Shown: positions 1 through 9,623, counted from the first letter of the stretch. The stretch: 27,517 bases of DNA from Basidiobolus meristosporus CBS 931.73 (GCA_002104905.1 MCFE01000902.1:1-27517); one strand, 5' to 3'. Translations and numbers: made by a program. The notes: generated by a model not told the origin, from the sequence alone.

Positions 1-780
1 CATACTCTCATCTGCCTCACAGACGTGAATGGCACTGGTAACAACGGGCAATGTACCATTTACGCTATTGCATTCGGCACCACCAGTTCTGCACACTCAT
101 CACAGGTCTTTTAGATCTCCTGAAGTGCCGGAATCGATCACCAGCTACACTCCATCGAACGATAGTTTTGTATACCAAATACGGCTGAGATTCCTCGCAA
201 GGTCCTTGGTTTTAAGATTGCTAGTAATCGGGTAAAATGATCGGTGCAAATACGTTTAATAATTCGATCTCCATCACCCTTACCATAGTAGTGTAGTCAT
301 AGGATACTCCTGCCCTAGAACACCAATTCCTAGTCACCTCCTATATTCCGATGAGATCAAGCGTAATCTTGTGCATGGTAGTGTCAGGGGATTCATCCTG
401 GGCATTGCATGCCTCGTTTTCTTGCCTGTAGTCGGGTTTCTTGAGACATAAGATCTAAGCCAGAGCTGGCGGTAATTTCACTACATTAGGAAACGTCACT
501 GAGAACATCCTGATTCCTTATTCGGTGCGGTAATTGCATCTCCGTGTGTGAGGTCCAGCACCCATTGGCAAGGAATCGACAACCTACCAACATATTGTGG
601 GATCTACAGTCAATTGCGGATTACGCCTGGTTGGTGACCAAGAATCCGACATCACCCACCCATGATTTCGTGCATCCCGAGATGCGCGATGAAATGATTA
701 CGACCACTCACTTGCCGTCTCCATTGGCGGCTGGCATGATTTCCCCTACGAAATCTCCGAAACCGTGATTGACATACGCA
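1..780 (+). other. Coding-like segments, possible gene remnant or unresolved exons
   Basis: Several short stretches on the plus strand read like protein but do not join into a gene I can defend. Positions 19-108 read without stops as a Cys-containing segment (CLTDVNGTGNNGQC...) ending in CAG followed by GT. Positions about 300-449 read as a charged stretch followed by a hydrophobic segment (HGSVRGFILGIACLVFLPVV) and a stop. Positions 544-768 are open, and a second frame over about 696-789 also looks coding (SIGGWHDFPYEISET) before a stop. The frame changes could be introns or the frameshifts of a decayed gene. The hydrophobic segment and the sequence around it match no family I can name with confidence. 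The left edge of the window may also cut a real gene. Confidence 0.2.
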
Positions 781-1699
781 ACTATAACTAGCTTCAACTT
801 GCATTCTCTAATTCAAGACTCGAATAATTCAGTACTATGGACATAGAATCTTAGAACGTGATGGTATTTGATTATTTGTGGGAAATTGGTTTCTGAACAA
901 ATGCCAATGATAAATACCACCAACTGACCATTATCCAAATGCTGGCAGCATTAATAATGCCAACGTATTACTGGTAATTAATTTTGGTTGATGCCGCTTG
1001 ATGATACCGGTTTTTCATCACTGTGCTCTACTATAATCAGCACTAAAGTTCCGGATGAATGGGTATTTGGTGTATATGTATATATTTTTGTTGCAAGTAT
1101 TGCACCGAAAGAAACACGGATGATTTTGATACACAACCAATCAAACTACTACTTAATTGGGTGGGTGAGAAAAAAGTGTGAAGCTAATAACGAAATCTTT
1201 ATAATATTGTTCAGTCTCTGTCAAACACTCTGTCGCGTCTTGGCTTCACTAAGAAAGTAAACCTGTTGGTCAGTACAGGCTGAATAGATAATAATTATTT
1301 GATAGTCCCCCATTTGATTTGGCATTAGTCGCACTCCACTCTAGAACAAGGTAACCACGAAACATACCATGTAGCAATCATCTAGGTTATTCGTCAACTC
1401 CAAGTACCCTATTCTTATTTTGGCATTTTTCTTCACTAATCTGATTACATGATGACTTTTATTAGCATGATACCAGTAACAATGAGCACCACCGCATTAC
1501 GAAACTCTACTGTTAAATGGAAACTGTCAGGTCAATTGAAGCGTAATATGATCTAAAAATGGATAAGCCATGAGTTTTCTACCAGTGACATCATGTATAC
1601 ACGCAGCCTAGCTGCTGTGGAGATGAGGACAATAACACCAACATAGAGCAAACCCGTCTTTACCCAACTAGCTAAGCACTTAGCACTCATAAATTTTCA
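781..1699. other. AT-rich intergenic region upstream of the carbon-nitrogen hydrolase
   Basis: I see no convincing coding sequence here. Open stretches such as 988-1260 begin at non-ATG codons and have low-complexity, codon-poor translations. No clear TATA box precedes the hydrolase start at 1700; a weak CATAAATT lies about 10 nt before it. Confidence 0.5.
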
Positions 1700-2572
1700 A
1701 TGAAGTTCAACATAGCCGTTATCCAGTTTCATCCTTTACCCTTAAGCGTTGAAGCCAATTTCGCACGTATGGAAGAGTACATTCGGAAGGTGTCTTCAGA
1801 AGGGGCCGATTTAGTGGTTTTTCCGGAATATTCGGTTAGTCATGTACACCCCGATCCGGAGACTGGACATGCACCACAAGATGCGAGTAAATCTCAGCTG
1901 GAAAGATTCCGACTTTTGGCACGCAAATACCGGGTGGATTTAGTGCCTGGAACCATTTTAGAGGTGGATTCAAGCGATTCGAATTGTTACAATGTTGGAT
2001 ACTATCTGGACCGAGATGGAAATGTCTTGGGTGAATACAAAAAGGTCAACTTGTGGCACCCGGAGAGAGAGCACTTTGAAAGTGGTACCACTTACTGCCC
2101 CACCTTTGATACACGTTTCGGTAAAGTTGGACTATTGATATGCTGGGACTTGGCATTTCACGAAGGCTTTCATAAGCTAATAGAGGATGACGTCGAAATG
2201 GTGATAGCACCCGCCTTTTGGAGTTTAGAAGATGCTGGAATAGGAATGAGGCACAACCCACTTTCTGAGCGTACATTTTTGAACGCTCTTTGCGTTACCA
2301 GAGCCTTTGAGAATGAGGTAGTGTTTGTGTTCGTCAACTTCGGTGACAGTGAGCAGGATATAGCATTAGACCAAGTAGGTGAAGCCATTCACTCTGCAGG
2401 CTGCACTCAAATCGCTGTTCCTTTCAAAGGCTGCCTCAAGTCGCTACCTGACTCTAAGGAAGGCTACTTCGTCCAGGAAGTGGATACTGATATCCTGAAG
2501 GATGCTGAAAGCGTGTATAAAATTCGCGCCGATTTAAAGCTAAAAGAGCCCAAGTTTGCCACTAGAAAATAG
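1700..2572 (+). CDS. Carbon-nitrogen hydrolase (nitrilase superfamily), 290 aa
   Basis: A single-exon gene for a nitrilase-superfamily hydrolase, which cleaves C-N bonds in amides or nitriles through a Glu-Lys-Cys triad. All three residues are visible in their usual motifs: Glu43 in VVFPEYS, Lys115 in YKKVNLW and Cys148 in LLICWDLAF. The length of 290 aa is normal for a complete one-domain member. There is no signal peptide or membrane segment, so it is probably cytosolic. The ATG at 1700 gives an N-terminus (MKFNIAVIQFHP) that enters the first beta strand directly, as in the family. The closest branch (Nit2-like, carbamoyl-putrescine-type or other amidase) and the substrate cannot be told from motifs alone. 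It is unusual among its neighbours in having no intron. It converges on the M28 gene downstream. Confidence 0.9.
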   Translation: MKFNIAVIQFHPLPLSVEANFARMEEYIRKVSSEGADLVVFPEYSVSHVHPDPETGHAPQDASKSQLERFRLLARKYRVDLVPGTILEVDSSDSNCYNVGYYLDRDGNVLGEYKKVNLWHPEREHFESGTTYCPTFDTRFGKVGLLICWDLAFHEGFHKLIEDDVEMVIAPAFWSLEDAGIGMRHNPLSERTFLNALCVTRAFENEVVFVFVNFGDSEQDIALDQVGEAIHSAGCTQIAVPFKGCLKSLPDSKEGYFVQEVDTDILKDAESVYKIRADLKLKEPKFATRK

Positions 2573-3035
2573 ACAACAATGAAGGGTACAACCTACCCGT
2601 ATTTTGGTCAATAAATCTTTTTCAATGAAAATATCATTGGCATAAGAATCCACCCTCGCCAAAGTGCAACATCATCTCATTTTCTATCTTTAATCTGCTA
2701 GATGACAGTAATTATCAGGGCTGCTGCTAAAATATATTTAGGGAGGTCCTCAGCATTTCAATTGTCATGGGGATAAGAGAGCTAAATTCCATGCCCTTCT
2801 TTCAAGAGGGTATCCTGCTAGAAACACTTGGCATCATGTTGATCTGGCCGATCAACAATGTTCATTATACAACTGTGTTTTTGGGGGCACACACCCCACG
2901 GGAGTAATAAATGGAGCCTCGTTAAAAAACACAGTTCAGAGCACAATCTGAGTGCGAGTCAGATCTCTTTATTAAACAATGTCCATATGGTGACGTGGTA
3001 GGGAATAATTTAGGACAATAGGGTATATATGTGCA
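2573..3035. other. Convergent intergenic region with inverted repeats
   Basis: This lies between the 3' ends of the hydrolase (+) and the M28 gene (-). No coding sequence was found. It holds a small hairpin at about 2837-2857 and a 66-nt inverted-repeat unit at 2871-2936, listed separately. The remainder is presumably 3' UTR of both genes. Confidence 0.6.
2871..2936. repeat. 66-nt unit bounded by perfect 12-nt inverted repeats
   Basis: AACTGTGTTTTT at 2871-2882 is matched perfectly by its reverse complement AAAAACACAGTT at 2925-2936. Just inside the left arm, TGGGG at 2882-2886 can pair with CCCCA at about 2894-2898, forming a nested hairpin. No target-site duplication is visible at the borders (TTATAC on the left, CAGAGC on the right). 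It could be a 3' UTR structure, a very small MITE-like element, or chance. Confidence 0.45.
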
Positions 3036-4578
3036 TCATCGGCTCAGTTCTATGACAAACCCGATTAAAACTTTGGTGAATTCTCTCATTCGATAGAAAT
3101 CAATGTTCTGGATCCCGTCGGAACCAGTCCTTGTAAACGGGTTTGAGTCCAGCATGGTGCCTAATCCGCACGGATGAATTTCTCTGAACTTCATGCAATC
3201 ATTAGAAACTCCACTTACTCTCGTGTTGAAAGATCGATCGATACCCAGAGAGATGCCAGGGTACGTGGTCAGAGCACGCAAATCCACTACATAATTGTCA
3301 GTAATTCACACGTCTAATATTGCTCCCAGACAGTATGATTACCATTTCATCTCCATTGCGACCAGGTTGCTATACTCCGAGACTATGGATATTACGAACC
3401 TAGCTAGAGTGGAATCCGACATATCAGTGGCCACTCCTATTTGATTAGAGTGACGTGAAAACCCTGTCATGTCTGTCTAACAGGTAAATCGGCATGAGTG
3501 CACACATAAGAGCAGGATGGACTACAATGTACGAACATGCAATAGACCAACAATTTCTTGACCTCTAGCAACGTATGATCTAGCAATATCCTGTGATCCA
3601 ATCAAGCCGGCAGAATGGCCAGAATACCTGGAAACAATGTAGCTTTAGAGTCAGAGTTTGCCAACGATGATTTTGTCTGAAGATTCACCAATGGAACTCT
3701 ACTGGTCGAGCCGGCTTATAAACACCCTCGAACAGACAACGGAAGGCTTCTAGAAGTGAGACTGCCCCACTGCCACTATCATCTATCAACCACCTTCACT
3801 ACGTGCCCTTTATATAAGTCTGGGAAATTGCAAATACCTGCTCCAGGTGCAACACCAGTACTAAAGGCAATCATTAAGATCTGAGCAATCTACCTCCGTT
3901 AATACAGGCCCACTTACTCTGGAAGCCACTTGTTCAAGGAATCGAGAGAGCTGCTAACAATCACGCTCTCTGTGTTTTCCTTTACGCTCCCTTCAAAGCG
4001 CACAATAATTGATTTTTGCATCCAGGCGTGAGAGAAGTATTTCAAGCTGACATTGGCGCCTGGGTTGTTCGATATGATGTATTCCAGTTGCTGGTAGAGC
4101 CATTCTGATGCGGCAAGCTGGTGAGATGCTATGCGTGAGTTGATAGGGTTTTTTGGATACCCTCAAAATGGATTTACCCCAAACTCCGAGTTATGGTACC
4201 GGTTTTTGAACCGTGTGATTCGCCTCAGTGCGAAACTCATCAGTGCCAACTCTACGTCCATAATGTAACGTCGCGCCTCGCTTTGGCCACTCAAGGTGGT
4301 TGGGATTTCTGATAGTGACTGATTAAGGTTCATTTGAGCAACCAACTTTACTGGAGAGAAATACCAGATTTGGGTCTAGAGGGAATTCTTATCATCTCGC
4401 CATCAGTGATATCCATGAATCGCATCTTGGACTGGATAAGCTGATTCACTTCGAAATCGCTCAACCATTCACCTGACGAGTTGAATGTCGTGCGAATCAG
4501 CCGCTGGTTGTCACCATATCTCAATACCCCATTGAATGTATCGGCTACGAGGAGGATGAGAACGAGTAAAAACATCAT
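3036..4578 (-). CDS. Secreted M28 (leucine aminopeptidase 1-like) protein with lost catalytic residues, 366 aa
   Basis: Nine exons: 4365-4578, 4178-4308, 3918-4117, 3838-3860, 3689-3782, 3537-3627, 3343-3476, 3219-3286, 3036-3181. They sum to 1101 nt with no stop, giving 366 aa, near the usual length of fungal Lap1. The N-terminus (MMFLLVLILLVADTFNG) is a signal peptide. Then come family landmarks: FMDITD, NRYHNSEFG, APGADDSGSG (about 186-195), SLLEAF, LLHTDMTGF (249-257), CGFACSDH (296-303) with the conserved Cys pair, and the terminal NPF...IDFYRMREF...GFVIEL. Family metal and catalytic positions (Aeromonas numbering from memory) are mostly replaced: His97 is Ser172, Glu151-Glu152 are His225-Ser226, and His256 is Arg336. 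The Asp117 and Asp179 equivalents (Asp191, Asp253) remain. Intron 6 uses a GTTCGT donor and intron 8 is only 37 nt. The frame is intact, so a non-catalytic pseudoenzyme is likelier than a pseudogene. A TATAAAA lies about 28 nt upstream of the start. Confidence 0.85.
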
Positions 4579-4605
4579 TGAGCCTGCAAGCGGCTTCTTG
4601 CTGGG

Positions 4606-4612
4606 TTTTATA
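4606..4612 (-). promoter_or_regulatory. TATA box of the M28-like gene
   Basis: TATAAAA on the minus strand sits about 28 nt before the ATG at 4578. This supports that start over longer upstream open frames, and suggests a very short 5' UTR or use of the second ATG at 4575. Confidence 0.55.
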
Positions 4613-5150
4613 CAGCCGGCGTTACAAGGACCGGGCCTCATAAAAACATTCCCTATCCCTACCGGTTTGCTGCTGCCTCTCGTTCTAGAATTCTTCCTGA
4701 AATGGAAACCCCCGTAGCTTGCCCTGATACCCAGCCGAGGTTGATTGGAGACAACCAACATCAAACTACAATGGATCCCACCATCAGAGCATGAGCCGCC
4801 CCTAAATTTCCAAATCTCTGAGACAATGCTTTGCCAGCAATAAATCATGTGAAGACCAAATGACTGATTGTCAAGTCGCCCTGCATCCTCTACTCCAGGC
4901 CAACCAACCCCTCCAGGTAATCTTCAGGATTCAGGGACACGCTAGTAGTGCCAATTGAGGCAAGAGGCATTATGGATCACCAATGAGGTTAAACGGCACA
5001 GCTAATTTATTGAATCTATATTAAACATGTTCACCGCCTAACTTCATGAATAAACTCGAAGTCAGGACGAAAGTTTGGATTAGAATGAGGGTTTAAGATG
5101 CTATGGTAAATGCAGGACGGTAGAGATGGCGGAATTAGGCGCTTGGGTTG
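4613..5150. other. Intergenic region, no gene seen
   Basis: This is the promoter side of the M28 gene and the 3' side of the small membrane-protein gene. A minus-strand open frame continues upstream of the M28 start to 4848, but it lies upstream of the TATA box and its translation is not family-like. I read it as chance. Nothing else is supported. Confidence 0.5.
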
Positions 5151-5426
5151 TTAGTTGGTTTTTTTGTCCGTTAGAGGCGTCTCCTCGGAAAACTCCTTAC
5201 TTTCCTCGTCGGTTAGTTTCGGAACTTCATGTGTCTCTGTCTCTTTGGCCAGCTGCTCTTTGTAGAAGCGCTCCTGCTCCTCCATCTGCTGCTTGAGTCT
5301 GGTCTGTTCGCGCTTCACGTCGTTCTCTAGGTAACGCTTTAGATACGGGCGTCCGAAAAACCATATCGCCAGGATCAGAAGTGTGGCAGCGACATCGATG
5401 GGGTTGCTGAAGGAGATGTTGAGCAT
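5151..5426 (-). CDS. Small single-pass membrane protein with charged coiled-coil tail, 91 aa
   Basis: I do not recognise the family with confidence. From the ATG at 5426 (good context, CTCACCATGC), the protein has a short polar N-terminus, one membrane segment at about residues 10-28 (IDVAATLLILAIWFFG), then a basic and acidic helical stretch (about 29-65, rich in K, R, E and Q) likely to form a coiled coil, and an acidic, Thr/Ser-rich end. This layout resembles small ER/trafficking proteins such as yeast Pga2, but that is only a shape comparison. The open frame extends upstream to 5528 with a poorer, less hydrophobic N-terminus. I prefer the inner ATG. It is divergent from the 69-aa gene at 5682, sharing about 255 nt of promoter. 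Confidence 0.65.
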   Translation of the reverse strand: MLNISFSNPIDVAATLLILAIWFFGRPYLKRYLENDVKREQTRLKQQMEEQERFYKEQLAKETETHEVPKLTDEESKEFSEETPLTDKKTN

Positions 5427-5681
5427 GGTGAGGTTTCGACTACAGCAACTAACGCCGTTGGGAGTAATATACAACTTGGCGCGGAGATTTGGAATCATCG
5501 AATATTCCTCGATCTTAAATAAGCACACCGATTTGACTACATTTCTATTGTACCACCGAGCTATTTGTCACTAAACAACAAATCAGACCCACATTCTGAA
5601 CCATGTGCCTTCCTCGAGGGTGGAGAGTAATCAAACCTAAATCACAACGCGTCCACCAATCAGCGGGCAATCCGAGGCCTG
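5427..5681. promoter_or_regulatory. Shared divergent promoter with CCAAT box
   Basis: This 255-nt gap separates two divergently transcribed small membrane-protein genes. CCAAT in the context CACCAATCAG occurs at 5656-5660, matching the core bound by the HAP/CBF complex. It is only about 22 nt from the plus-strand ATG, so it more likely serves the minus-strand gene, or the plus-strand start lies elsewhere. Confidence 0.35.
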
Positions 5682-6003
5682 ATGTTCAAGAGCTCCCTGT
5701 TGAAGCTGACTATCCTAGTGATTGGTGGATTTAAGGTACACCTATTAACCAATATTGTGTCGAGCAGCTTATTTCACAAAACCCAATTTCTCTGTGCTCC
5801 AACGCACCTATGAGGGAATCGAAGTTGTCCATAGCGCTGGATGTTCTCATGCCTTGTATCGGGACCATTCCGAAAGGTAAGTCCATACAGAACCACGCTT
5901 GAATCTAGAGGTATATTGCATCAAACCAAGAGAAGTGCTTTATAGGGTAGAATTGACCTCTGAGAGGATTGATTTCTGTTGCACAAAGGCCCTTTCTTTT
6001 TAA
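5682..6003 (+). CDS. Small protein with N-terminal hydrophobic segment, 69 aa, three exons
   Basis: Exons 5682-5724, 5768-5876 and 5946-6003 sum to 210 nt and encode 69 aa. Introns are 43 nt (GTGGAT...CAG, with a CTATTAACC branch-like site) and 69 nt (GTAAGT...TAG). The N-terminus (MFKSSLLKLTILVIAYFTKP) is a single hydrophobic helix, either a signal anchor or a mitochondrial/ER membrane segment. It is followed by about 48 residues with several Cys and His (HSAGCSH, DFCC). I do not recognise the family. Support comes from two splice pairs that both keep frame, the clear GTAAGT donor and the protein-like composition. The gene is invisible to single-frame ORF scanning because each exon is short. 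The first intron and start are the least certain parts. Confidence 0.5.
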
Positions 6004-6299
6004 GAAATCGGTTCGTCCAAGGACTACCAAGCTATTGGCGAACACTCAATGTAATGTTCCTCATAACTTTATCAGGATCCACAGATTGAACTAATTTATA
6101 CAATATTCAATTCCAAGCATAATTGCAGCTGAACTCGATGCCAATGCCTCGTCTACACAAAACAGCAATTCAGCCCAAGTATTCCCACCTTACTTGGGCT
6201 TTGAAAACAGAACGCTCTGATCTAAAGGGGGGGGGCAAGACATAATGGGAAACTTGTTGAGCCATTCCCATGCACTCGGATGCGTTTTTGATGAGGGTT
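6004..6299. other. Intergenic region with a G9 run
   Basis: Tail-to-tail gap between the 69-aa gene (+) and the MM3350-type gene (-). A run of nine G occurs at 6227-6235. No coding sequence is supported. Confidence 0.5.
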
Positions 6300-7329
6300 T
6301 CAGCCTTTGGTGGGTACCGAAAATACTGAGGATGAGCAAAAGCAACAGGGCTCGTCTGTCTCCTCCCACCAATCGCATTGATGGTCCTTCTCGTGTTGGT
6401 TTAAAAACTTGATACGCTCTATTATCAATTCCTCTCTCCCTTGTTCCCACGCCAATTGAGCCAGGCTTTCTTGAAGCGGTTCGATCTTCTGAAGTTGGTG
6501 ATGCAGGCAGAAGTCACAGCAATTAGCAGTATCTAAAAAGGTTGGCCCTTCGGTACAGCCTCCGTGGTATCGTCTACACAAATAGCACTTGGAGCTGTCG
6601 ACACCGCTAGAATGGGCTGCGGTCAACTTCTCTTGCAGGCTCCAAAGGTCCACATCCCATTCCTTTCTTGGGGGGATTTGATTTTTGCTTAAGGCTTCCA
6701 GGATCACTGGACACTCATCGGACTGCCGCAACAGCGTACTTTCTGGAGATACTGTTTCAAGAAGAGTCAAACAAAGTTTGCGGGCGGTGTGTGTTTCTAT
6801 TCCACTCTCGTATTCGTACTCAATCATTGGACTGATCCCAAATACCTGGCGTAGCTTATACACCCGCTCGTCCCGTAAGATACGCATGGTGAGAAGATCT
6901 TTGGATTGCACCAGGTTGTGTAAGGAGAAGAGTGGTGCGGGATCGTGTGGGTGAGTGTGCTCTATCGGTGGAAAATTACACGCAAATCAGTGAATGTCCT
7001 CACAGAAATTGTAAGATCCATATACCTATGAATAGCCCTGGCGCTATGTTCTTGATCCAACCCTCACAAGTGTCGGGAGAAACCAGCTGGTAGATCACAT
7101 CCGGATTTTCCGTGGTAAGATTGTTCTCATTCTTTGTGTATGGTAAATGCCTAAATGAATGGTACGAATCTCTTGTCTCATCCCAGCCAAATAGCTCTAG
7201 GAGTACTACGTGTAATTGTAGCAGTGAGAAGGCAGCAGGCACCAGAACAGTTCGGATGATCTCTTTCCCCCTGTATTTCTCTACTTGGCTAGCTTGAACA
7301 ATATAAAAATCATCCCTGAATACCACCAT
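6300..7329 (-). CDS. MM3350/pRiA4b ORF-3-like domain protein with Cys-rich C-terminus, 321 aa
   Basis: Exons 7026-7329 and 6300-6961 are joined over a 64-nt intron (GTATAT...ATAG) and give 966 nt in frame. The N-terminal 160 residues resemble the plasmid pRiA4b ORF-3 (MM3350-like) fold: IIRTVLVPAAFSLLQLH, then a LFGWDE motif, then YKLRQVFG...IEYEYESG and LCLTLLETV. The C-terminal half carries Cys clusters (CYLCRRYHGGC, NCCDFCLHH, DEPCCFC) that look like zinc-binding or MYND-like fingers but do not fit one pattern exactly. The function of the family is unknown to me. Fungal proteins that pair this domain with zinc fingers are known. I chose ATG 7329 because a TATA-like TTATAAAAA at 7579-7587 leaves the upstream ATG (7564) too close to be transcribed. 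A spliced 5' extension from 7564 remains possible. Confidence 0.65.
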
Positions 7330-7578
7330 TGAGGAAATACTGTGATATGAATGATAGACTTGCGGACTGTGGGAAACCTCTCGGGTGTTGGGTAAAAAAT
7401 GCAATTGTCACAAGGCGTGGACTTTTGTAAGCCAGCTGTTGACTCGGTGATGAAGGTGGATTGACTGGATGCGACGAGAAAGTCTGGTGATGGATAGGGT
7501 GGAATGGAGAAGAGGCTTCACCAAGGGCGTGATACTGAAAGTGAAAATCAATAGAAGGCACCATCGCGCCTGCGTGGA

Positions 7579-7587
7579 TTTTTATAA
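7579..7587 (-). promoter_or_regulatory. Probable TATA box of the MM3350-type gene
   Basis: TTATAAAAA on the minus strand, about 250 nt before the chosen ATG and 15 nt before an upstream ATG at 7564. The intervening segment would be 5' UTR, possibly containing an intron ending at an AG near 7345. Confidence 0.4.
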
Positions 7588-9556
7588 GAAAGCCTGCGTT
7601 AAATGGTCACAAAAATGGTAAGTTTCGGCAGGGCAGGTCAAGCACCATCACGATATCCAAAAACTCACGAAACAGGGGAGTATGGATGCGAAAATGGTAC
7701 GTTGAGGCCAAAAACAGGAGTCGTATGGCAAGGGGTTCTTGTGTGAATATTAGTTAATTCTGAGTTCAAATATATTGGATTTCAGAAAAGGGAATTCAAA
7801 AGGGGGTGATATAGGCAATGAGAGAGGGCAGCACCAACCATAGTAAACTCGCCAGTAGACACTACAGCAGAGTACTCACAAGACAATTTTGGGTTTTATC
7901 ATGCTGAGAATGATCAAGTACTGCCTATATTTATTTCAAAGCGTGATATATCAAGTATCTCATCTGCCGAGCGCCTGAAAACAATACTAAAGGCATATTG
8001 ATCTATCCAATTTAAAGACCAAGCAGATGGATTTTGTATGGACGCTGAATCAAATGAAACATATCACCGTAAATAATCATGAAAACACCCACAATATATT
8101 GTGAGCGCATGTAGTCTCCACACTCGCAAACGGGATTTCCAACACTTGACTCTGTGGTTTGTAGAATGTTGCCTTATGCAGTATCAGCCAAAAGTCACAT
8201 TATGACTCGCATGCTACATAGGGATAACATCAAGAGTTTTGCTGCTGGCAAGCCAGTAGCTGATAGGCTCGTTCGCTTTGAAGTGCATTAGCTGCTACGC
8301 ACCCTTCGATCTCTGGAGAATGCTGTGTAAGCAAATGCATATATACCAGGTTCTGGGAAGGAATGGTCAACGCGGAAAGGGGTCAAATGCTCGCCGATCA
8401 GGAAATAGCACCGGGAGGATCACCACCATCAAATCAGATGCCAAGCATTAATCGCTCCGGTATGACATTGGTCATAGAGATGCCGACTGCATACTCGTAT
8501 AATTCTCAGTGGCTCAAAGATTGAAAGTACTAGACAATGCGAAGAATGAGGGTACCTACGGAGAATGAAAATACTACAGCAACAGTCACATAAACTGGCA
8601 CTTGATTCTATTTCCATGGCATCGGTTTCACGTCTATGTATTAGTGATAGAGCATGTATAACATATTGGCAAGTACTAGCCATTGGAAGAGGTTACAGGC
8701 TCTTGAAGAAACAGAGATCGCTGGTAATTTCCAAGTACACCCATCGAGACACAACCCACCAAAATACTGGGCAGCATCATATATGCCTTAATCCCCTTAG
8801 GGGTGCATTGGTTCGTCTATATACTACGCTTATCAACTGCTCTTCACCAATCCGGTAAATCATGCCAATGCGATATATCAAGGGTGTTTACATTCAATTT
8901 GCCAGTGACATCGCAATATTATACGTTACATCACCTTCATTTTACGTTCAGGTGAATACCTCTTCCAATACCGACTTGCCGATGAATATGCTGTCTCGCA
9001 TCGCCTTGACTGTCGTGTCTCTTACTTCACTATATTAACGTTGCTCAGTGGTTCGTATTTCGTTTGAACAATCCGCCTAGATTTGGGCTTAAGACCAATA
9101 GACGAGCTTCTCGACATACTTATTCCTTAGTCCGAGATATCTCGACTAGTATAGTTGGTAGAGTTGAATCACAATAATAACATGAATATACGTATGCAAG
9201 GAATATAGCTTGGATATTCAAATGGTCGATGGTGGCTTGGGCAATACACTATTGATCGTGGTTGGAAATTTGATGAAAAAACAAGATTCTCAAAAGGGGT
9301 ATCCCAACCATACATTACGAATATTGTGTTTTATTACGTAAGTTATCAAAGGTGCAATCTATGGGATATTTTTGCTGTTAGAATGCCACATCGACTTGCA
9401 CTTCTGAGACATTTGACCAGATAGCGTCTTTTTATATTTAGAATTACCTATATTTGGCAATTTCTTCAGGTGCTCTTCGTTTGATGCCAATAGTTTATTG
9501 AAGAGGTTTAAGGGTATGAAACCTCGTTAAATGCTTAGCAAAATGGGAGGTCCAAG
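7588..9556. other. Long gap without a recognisable gene
   Basis: About 2 kb with scattered short open frames (for example 8429-8683 on the minus strand and 8565-8858 on the plus strand). None has protein-like composition, splice support or recognisable motifs. No repeats, tRNA or transposon ends were seen. Unannotated non-coding RNA or divergent small genes cannot be excluded. Confidence 0.45.
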
Positions 9557-9568
9557 TATATATAAAAG
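9557..9568 (+). promoter_or_regulatory. TATA box of the CipC-like gene
   Basis: TATATATAAAAG at 9557-9568, about 55 nt before the ATG at 9624, suggesting a strong TATA-driven, probably inducible promoter. Confidence 0.6.
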
Positions 9569-9623
9569 AGGTACTTTCAATGACATAGACGAGCATCATA
9601 TCTCTAATATCACATCTCTAACA

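Noticed and set aside
4351-4364. Apparent 14-nt intron in the M28-like gene (GTATTT...CCAG), which would also restore frame
   Set aside because: A normal 56-nt intron from the same donor to the CAG ending at 4309 also keeps frame and fits the size of the other introns.
4348-4848. Long minus-strand frame extending the M28-like protein upstream to 4848
   Set aside because: The TATA box at 4606-4612 and the signal peptide starting at 4578 indicate the shorter start. The upstream translation is not family-like.
6227-6235. G9 run, together with the C10 run in carnitine carrier intron 1 and the A10 run near 12798
   Set aside because: Isolated homopolymers in non-coding sequence; likely slippage sites or sequencing-sensitive positions, with no sign of function.
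7310-7564. Open frame starting MVPSIDFHFQ upstream of the MM3350-type gene
   Set aside because: Its ATG is only about 15 nt from the TATA box, the translation is Pro/Ser/His-rich without similarity, and it does not join the downstream frame without a weak 5' splice site.
8565-8858. 97-codon plus-strand frame in the long gap
   Set aside because: It overlaps another open frame on the minus strand, has no motif, and has no promoter or splice support.
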